A stretch of 64,000 nucleotides of DNA, from the NCBI RefSeq assembly GCF_001510655.1, contig NZ_LMVC01000005.1:164952-228951 (forward strand). Direction: 5' to 3'. This DNA is from Fictibacillus sp. FJAT-27399. GTDB lineage: Bacteria > Bacillota > Bacilli > Bacillales > Fictibacillaceae. Shown here piece after piece: positions 59,542 through 64,000 of this stretch (position 1 is the stretch's first letter; each line of letters starts with the position of its first letter). Both the position numbers and the translations under genes were made by a program. Below the pieces are notes generated by a model. That model searched no databases and had not been told where the DNA came from. It was given only the letters and a program-made list of their open reading frames with translations.

Positions 59542-59718
59542 ATACCTTTGATGGATAAAAATTAAATAAATTAAATGTAAGCCCTATCATTTTCTTTTTA
59601 TACTAAATATTTTAACAATTCTTTTTATTGCTCTTGTTTACCGGCTGCATTGCTGATATGATAGTCAACATTCCATTAAAAAAACTCGTGACTAATCACC
59701 TATGAAGGAGTCGGCATC

Positions 59719-59919
59719 ATGAAAAAATTTTTACTGATCTTATTCATTGTTCTTCCTTTCCTCGCACAACTTGCTATTTTGCCATTTGTCAATCGGATCG
59801 GCCCCATCATTCTGGGATTGCCGTTTCTCCACTTCTGGCTGTTCCTATGGATCGTCCTAACCCCTATATGTACATTGGGAATCTATCATCTTCAGAAATC
59901 AAAGGGAGGCTTAAATTAA
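59719..59919 (+). CDS. DUF3311 small membrane protein, symporter partner
   Basis: 66 residues, two membrane helices (FLLILFIVLPFLAQLAILPF and LGLPFLHFWLFLWIVLTPIC) and a short basic tail (YHLQKSKGGLN). It matches DUF3311, which almost always precedes a sodium:solute symporter gene. The stop is one base before the next ATG. It is probably an auxiliary subunit of the transporter. Confidence 0.9.
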   Translation: MKKFLLILFIVLPFLAQLAILPFVNRIGPIILGLPFLHFWLFLWIVLTPICTLGIYHLQKSKGGLN

Positions 59920-59920
59920 A

Positions 59921-61420
59921 ATGCAGGGAAATCTTACAGCACTGTCCATTACCATCTTTGTTATTCTCACTGTCGTTTTAATCGGTTTCCTGGCCGGAAG
60001 GGATAAGGCCGTCCGAAGTTCGGTTGAAGAATGGTCTGTCGGTGGAAGGCGTTTTGGAGGCTTGCTCGTCTGGTTCCTTGTAGGGGCTGATCTATACACG
60101 GCCTATACTTTCCTTGGACTGACAAGCACAGCTTATACCGCTGGAAGCCTTGCCTTCTTTGCTATCCCATATTCCGTACTCGCATTCTTTATCTCTTACT
60201 TTTTCCTTCCAAAACTTTGGAAAGTAGCAAATCACCATAAATTAACGACTCTTGCTGATTATGCGAGAGAACGCTTTGACAGCAAGCTTCTTTCCGCTCT
60301 CATTGCTATTGTGGGGGTGCTTATGCTCATTCCATACATCTGCCTGCAGCTAAGCGGAATTCAGGATACGCTTCAGGTAGCCGGAACTGGTTTTATTAAT
60401 GTAAAAGTCGTTGTCATCACATCGTTTTTGCTGGTTGCCCTTTATACCTTTTTCAGCGGGATTAAAGGTCCAACCTACACGGCAATTATTAAAGATGTTC
60501 TTGTTTGGGCGATCATGCTATTTATGGTCGTATCCCTGCCGATCATTCACTTTGGGGGCTGGAACCCTATGGTGGATCACATTGTTAAAGAAGCACCGCA
60601 GCTCTTAACCATTCCTAACTCCGGTCCGAAAGGAATTCCTTGGTTCATTACCGCTTCCCTAGTTTCATCGCTTGCGCTCTTCATGTGGGCTCATGCGGCA
60701 ACCGGTGTATTTACGGCTAAAAGCGGTGATGCGCTTCGGAAAAATGCGATGTTTCTGCCTTTATACAATATCGTACTGATTCTCGTTGTTTTCCTTGGAT
60801 TTATTGCTTTTCTAGTACTGCCAAAAGGGACCGATCCCCGCTTTGCTTTATTAAGCCTGATCCAAACCTCTTATGGCGGTGTTGCTCAAGGACTGGCGTA
60901 TTCAACGATCGCACTGGCTTCACTCATTCCGTGCTCCATAATGGCGATTGGTGCATCCAATTTATTTGCCAATAACATTTACCGTGACTTGATTAATCCT
61001 GAGGTGAAAGGGCCCCGGCTAACAATGATCACACGCGGAATGGTGTTCGTCGTTATTGGACTGGCTCTGTTATTCGGCCTCGTCTTCCCTACTGCTCTCG
61101 TTTCCTTGCAGCTTCTTGGCGTTTCCGGCATGGTGCAGATTTTCCCGGCCATCGTCATCAGTCTGTTCTGGCGGAACCAGACGAGAGAAGCTACTATCAT
61201 AGGGTTGATCGTTGGATTAGCGGTTACTTTCACCGTTTATTCAACCGGCACCTCGTTTGGTATCTATGAAGGATTCTGGGGACTGTCTGCAAACTTCCTG
61301 ACCGTTTTCGTTCTGAATCCCCTGTTTATGAAGAAATCGAAGAATGCAAGCAACCCAGTCAAAGACTACTTGTTTAACGAGCTGGCTAAAGAAACAGCCT
61401 CTGTCCGCAAAGGCGCATAA
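59921..61420 (+). CDS. Sodium:solute symporter (SSS family, monocarboxylate/pantothenate type)
   Basis: 499 residues, about 13 membrane helices. SSS landmarks are VEEWSVGGRRFGGLLVWFLV followed by GADLYTAYTF, ARERFDSKLLSALIAIVGVL, LALFMWAHAATGVFTAKSG and ALASLIPCSIMAIGASNLFA. Sequence type is that of the YodF/MctP-like group for monocarboxylates or similar acids. It uses the sodium gradient and is coupled to DUF3311. An identical-palindrome terminator follows. Confidence 0.9.
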   Translation: MQGNLTALSITIFVILTVVLIGFLAGRDKAVRSSVEEWSVGGRRFGGLLVWFLVGADLYTAYTFLGLTSTAYTAGSLAFFAIPYSVLAFFISYFFLPKLWKVANHHKLTTLADYARERFDSKLLSALIAIVGVLMLIPYICLQLSGIQDTLQVAGTGFINVKVVVITSFLLVALYTFFSGIKGPTYTAIIKDVLVWAIMLFMVVSLPIIHFGGWNPMVDHIVKEAPQLLTIPNSGPKGIPWFITASLVSSLALFMWAHAATGVFTAKSGDALRKNAMFLPLYNIVLILVVFLGFIAFLVLPKGTDPRFALLSLIQTSYGGVAQGLAYSTIALASLIPCSIMAIGASNLFANNIYRDLINPEVKGPRLTMITRGMVFVVIGLALLFGLVFPTALVSLQLLGVSGMVQIFPAIVISLFWRNQTREATIIGLIVGLAVTFTVYSTGTSFGIYEGFWGLSANFLTVFVLNPLFMKKSKNASNPVKDYLFNELAKETASVRKGA

Positions 61421-61425
61421 TCTAA

Positions 61426-61477
61426 GGGTGCCAGGCACCACGATTACACACTTGTGTAATTGCGGTGCCTGGCACCT
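61426..61477. repeat. 52-bp palindrome, first of an identical pair (bidirectional terminator)
   Basis: GGTGCCAGGCACC, ACGATTACACAC, TTGTGTAATTGC, GGTGCCTGGCACC, a 24-bp stem with one mismatch and one G-U, then TTTT. The same sequence occurs at 62397-62448. This copy lies between the convergent symporter and metallopeptidase genes. Confidence 0.9.
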
Positions 61478-61486
61478 TTTAGTTAT

Positions 61487-62323
61487 TTAAAGATCCTTCG
61501 CGTGAAATGTGTCTCCACCTTCAATTGTTCCGTTCATGAACCCTTTATTAAACCAGCGCATCCTTTGCTCGGAGCTTCCGTGAGTAAAGCTCTCAGGCAC
61601 AGCATACCCTTGCGCCTTTTTTTGCAGGGTGTCATCACCGACTGCACTTGCTGCAGTAATTGCCTCCTTCAAATCACCTTTTTCGAGCAGATCCATTCCC
61701 TGTGCATGATGTGCCCAGACACCCGCCAAATAATCAGCCTGCAGTTCAACCCGAACCGACTGGGCATTCGCTTGTTTCTTGCTCAAGTGTTGGCGTGAGT
61801 TCTGATCAATTGTTCCCAACAGATTCTGCACATGATGGCCTACCTCATGAGCTATAACATATGCCATCGCAAAATCGCCAGGAGCGTGAAATTCATTCTT
61901 CAGTTCTTGATAAAAGCTTAAATCAATGTACAGCTTCTGGTCACCTGGACAATAGAACGGTCCCGCTGACGATCCCGCAGTCCCGCACGCAGACTGGACA
62001 CTGCCGTTATATAGGACAAGCTTTGGCTTTTTGTAAACCTTACCCTCCTCCTTAAACTCCTTCGTCCAAACATCCTCTGTGTCAGCAAGGACAACAGACA
62101 CAAAAGAAGAAAGCTCCTTTTCCTGATCTGATTCTTTATAAGGAACAGATTGATTTGACCCGTTGTCCGTCATACCGTTCAACAGATCACCAGGATTGCC
62201 GCCAAGCAGCATTACGATCAGAACGATCACAATACCGCCGATACCTCCCCCAACCAGTGTTTTACCTCCCATTCCTCTCCGGTCCTCAACATTCGTACTC
62301 TGCCTTCTGCCTTTCCACTTCAT
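61487..62323 (-). CDS. Neutral zinc metallopeptidase (YpfJ family)
   Basis: 278 residues from ATG 62323 with GGGAGG. An N-terminal basic segment and one membrane helix (LVGGGIGGIVIVLIVMLLGG), then a zinc-peptidase domain with YCPGDQKLYIDLSFYQELK and the HExxH site AYVIAHEVGHHVQNLLGTI, followed by RVELQADYLAGVWAHHA (third ligand Glu) and FTHGSSEQRMRWFNKGFMNG. It is membrane-anchored with the active site probably outside. Family function is unsettled. It is flanked by two identical 52-bp palindromes. Confidence 0.92.
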   Translation of the reverse strand: MKWKGRRQSTNVEDRRGMGGKTLVGGGIGGIVIVLIVMLLGGNPGDLLNGMTDNGSNQSVPYKESDQEKELSSFVSVVLADTEDVWTKEFKEEGKVYKKPKLVLYNGSVQSACGTAGSSAGPFYCPGDQKLYIDLSFYQELKNEFHAPGDFAMAYVIAHEVGHHVQNLLGTIDQNSRQHLSKKQANAQSVRVELQADYLAGVWAHHAQGMDLLEKGDLKEAITAASAVGDDTLQKKAQGYAVPESFTHGSSEQRMRWFNKGFMNGTIEGGDTFHAKDL

Positions 62324-62396
62324 AAAATTCCTCCCTAGCAAGATATACATTTACTAGTGATATACCCTACATTCAAAGTTTTATCGCAAAATAAAT

Positions 62397-62448
62397 AGGT
62401 GCCAGGCACCACGATTACACACTTGTGTAATTGCGGTGCCTGGCACCT
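62397..62448. repeat. 52-bp palindrome, second of an identical pair
   Basis: Identical to 61426-61477 over the shared stem and loop. It lies upstream of the metallopeptidase gene and five bases past the stop of the small coiled-coil gene, for which it serves as terminator. Confidence 0.9.
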
Positions 62449-62453
62449 ATTCT

Positions 62454-62765
62454 TCAAAGGTTCTGCTCTTTCAGCCTCTCTCGTCCTTCGAATTCTTCCG
62501 CCTCGTCCCTTAGCCGGCGGGCTTCTCTTTTCAACGCATCCTTCAGCTGTTCTCCTGTACTGGCGGCTGCAAAATGCGTAACGGCTGCTTCGCTCATGAT
62601 CTGCTGGTAGGTGGCTTTGCTCCTGCTTTCCCAGCTTTGTGCTTTGGTCAGCACACGGTTACGGTCCCATCTCAGCTGGTCAAGCGTTTGCATCAAATGC
62701 TCCACCTTGCCATAATACCGCTCCAGCATTTCTGCCTGCAGCCTGTTTTTTTGCTTATCAAACAA
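62454..62765 (-). CDS. Hypothetical coiled-coil protein
   Basis: 103 residues, almost wholly helical and charged, with heptad-like runs (MLERYYGKVEHLMQTLDQLR and LKDALKREARRLRDEAEEFE). No membrane segment or recognised family. It is monocistronic, with the 52-bp palindrome as terminator. Confidence 0.7.
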   Translation of the reverse strand: MFDKQKNRLQAEMLERYYGKVEHLMQTLDQLRWDRNRVLTKAQSWESRSKATYQQIMSEAAVTHFAAASTGEQLKDALKREARRLRDEAEEFEGRERLKEQNL

Positions 62766-62923
62766 CGTACCTCATCCTTTGCTGTTTATCTTTCCTTATT
62801 GTAAGAAACAAATTACGATGAAGGTATTGGACGAAATTACTAAAAATTACTATTTTATAAGAACATTTACCTAAAAGCTTTTAAACTTTTACTAAAAACT
62901 TTTAAGAAGACAACCAATGACGT

Positions 62924-62953
62924 TTGACATGCAACTTATTAGTTGCCTATAAT
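62924..62953 (+). promoter_or_regulatory. Promoter of the ArsR gene with operator in its spacer
   Basis: TTGACA (62924-62929), 18 bp, TATAAT (62948-62953). The spacer holds the palindrome GCAACT-TATT-AGTTGC (62931-62946), a likely ArsR operator that would exclude polymerase. Confidence 0.8.
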
Positions 62954-62969
62954 ATTGTTTTAAGGGAGG

Positions 62970-63299
62970 TTGAAACTCATCGATAGGATCTTCAAGGCTC
63001 TTGCCGATGCCAGCCGCAGAAAACTTCTTGATGAATTGTATCTGAAAAACGGGCAGACATTGAGCGAACTATGCCAGCATCTTAATATGTCTCGGCAGGC
63101 TGTAACAAAACACCTTTCTAGTTTGGAAGATGCAAATCTTGTAGCAATATCTTGGCAAGGGCGGGAGAAGCTTCATTACCTCAACCCTCTGCCGATCAGC
63201 GAGATTTATCACCGCTGGATCCATAAATATGAGAACCATCATTTAGAAGCATTAAATAATCTAAAAAAAAGATTAGAGGAGGATAACAAAAATGACTAA
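62970..63299 (+). CDS. ArsR/SmtB-family repressor
   Basis: 109 residues. Winged helix: IFKALADASRRKLLDELYLK, then QTLSELCQHLNMSRQAVTKH and LSSLEDANLVAISWQGREKL. The TTG at 62970 is the only available start, but the GGGAGG site is directly adjacent to it, so translation may be weak. No metal-binding Cys pair (ELCVC) is seen, so the signal is probably not a metal. It overlaps the SRPBCC gene by 8 nt and likely represses both. Confidence 0.88.
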   Translation: MKLIDRIFKALADASRRKLLDELYLKNGQTLSELCQHLNMSRQAVTKHLSSLEDANLVAISWQGREKLHYLNPLPISEIYHRWIHKYENHHLEALNNLKKRLEEDNKND

Positions 63300-63747
63300 G
63301 CCTGTATTTGTTTACGTGACCTATATTGCCACCACACCTGAAAAACTATGGGACGCCTTAACTGAGGGTGAATTTACAGAGAAATACTTTTTCGGCAGCC
63401 GAGTTGAATCTGAATGGAAAGAAGGATCTGACGTCACCTATTCTCGAAACGGGGAAGTTACCGACTACGGCAAGATTTTAAAATGTGAACCGCACAAATT
63501 GCTTTCCTTTACATGGACCTATAAGGGTGATGATACTCCAAGGCAAAGTCCTACAATCGTAACTTTTGAATTACATCCTCTAAACACGACCGTAAAACTG
63601 ACACTTACGCATGAAAATCTTTTGGAATCAGACATTGTAGAGGATAATCATACATTTGAAGGATTTAACAATGGATGGCCAGCGGTAATAAGTAATTTAA
63701 AAAGTTTCCTTGAAACCGGACAAACTCTTCCGGCAGTTTCAATCTAA
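63292..63747 (+). CDS. SRPBCC/AHSA1 domain protein
   Basis: 151 residues, start overlapping the ArsR stop. AHSA1 pattern VTYIATTPEKLWDALTEGEF followed by TEKYFFGSRVESEWKEGS, then ILKCEPHKLLSFTWTYKG and the C-terminal helix NNGWPAVISNLKSFLETG. ArsR plus AHSA1 pairs are common in Bacillus. The role is unknown, possibly binding a hydrophobic ligand or chaperone-like. A dispersed repeat follows immediately. Confidence 0.88.
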   Translation: MTKPVFVYVTYIATTPEKLWDALTEGEFTEKYFFGSRVESEWKEGSDVTYSRNGEVTDYGKILKCEPHKLLSFTWTYKGDDTPRQSPTIVTFELHPLNTTVKLTLTHENLLESDIVEDNHTFEGFNNGWPAVISNLKSFLETGQTLPAVSI

Positions 63748-63761
63748 AGACTAACCAGTTG

Positions 63762-64000
63762 AGGGGCTGTCCAAGAAGTCTGTAAGCTGTTGATTTCCGT
63801 TCCAGGCTGCTCGCTTTCCGCGGGGCGTGCGGTGAGCCTTACCGGGTGAAAGCCTACTTTTTGGTGCAAGCACCAGCGGGAGTCTCACCTGTCACGCTAG
63901 TCCCGCAGGACAAGGAAGGCTCCGGCGGCTTTTTATCGCACGAAGAAAATGTGAAGTTCATTTTCGAGGAGTCTCGCATCTTCCACTTCAATTAACTTTT
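63762..64000 (+). repeat. GGGGCTGTCC dispersed repeat, long form, cut by window edge
   Basis: Begins GGGGCTGTCCAAGAAGTCTG and contains the CAAGGAAGGCTCCGGCGGC segment typical of long copies. The right end lies outside the window. It has ACCGGGTGAAAGCC in place of ACCGGCGTGAACGCC, so it is slightly diverged. Confidence 0.9.

Overview
The window looks like chromosomal DNA of a mesophilic, spore-former-type Bacillaceae (Bacillus/Fictibacillus-like, roughly 42-45 % GC by eye). The grounds are strong AGGAGG-type ribosome binding sites, frequent GTG/TTG starts, Rho-independent terminators with T-runs, CcpA cre-like sites, a SigD-type chemotaxis promoter, and close resemblance of many products to Bacillus subtilis families (IolS, XpaC/YaaN, DeoR-DeoC-Cdd-NupC, YocH-like, YrhF-like). 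No tRNA, rRNA, prophage, transposase or CRISPR array was seen. Gene order is typical accessory/metabolic chromosome.

Layout: 1-3702, a sugar-type ABC importer (permease cut by the window edge, ATPase, lipoprotein receptor) read leftward behind a SAM (S-box) riboswitch, probably a methylthioribose importer. 3758-8537, VCBS-like protein, LysR regulator, acyl-CoA thioesterase pair, chemotaxis receptor with a SigD promoter, and a small HTH protein. 8633-15592, IolS and a formate cluster (FdhD, molybdopterin oxidoreductase, DUF2294 protein, oxalate/formate-type carrier) whose carrier gene has a structured leader ending in a terminator. 15808-19054, a phytase-esterase-like lipoprotein, an RlmI-like methyltransferase and a MazG-like enzyme. 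19462-22698, an ABC-2 exporter with its TetR regulator and two tandem operator-promoters. 23186-28481, PssA, two MarR regulators and a divergent EmrAB-like efflux operon. 28482-35559, an acyl-CoA ligase, an orphan HsdR-N nuclease-like protein and two secreted cell-wall enzymes. 35558-41189, an ascorbate-type PTS with split transketolase behind a cre site. 41579-44172, a dimethylamine-monooxygenase-like operon with an overlooked small membrane protein. 44483-49290, YaaN/XpaC, an acetyltransferase, a 3D-domain cell-wall protein and a PheC-like secreted dehydratase. 49480-56196, RNA-modification and unknown genes, a urea/amide channel homologue, then the deoxyribonucleoside operon with promoter, operator and cre. 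56293-64000, a SRPBCC/FAD-monooxygenase/TetR module, a phosphatase, a DUF3311/sodium-symporter pair, a zinc metallopeptidase flanked by two identical palindromes, and an ArsR/SRPBCC pair.

The most unusual content is between the genes. A dispersed element of about 250-315 bp with GGGGCTGTCC ends occurs seven times (one degenerate, one cut by the window edge). Four intergenic arrays have a 20-21 bp period, and two of them share head and tail sequences as though they were one element with a variable unit number. There is a 123-bp three-way-junction hairpin, a multi-hairpin AGCGCCC element, and a pair of identical 52-bp palindromes. The candidate new regulatory system is the 230-nt leader upstream of the oxalate/formate-type transporter, which has two identical 13-nt hairpins and a terminator abutting the Shine-Dalgarno sequence.
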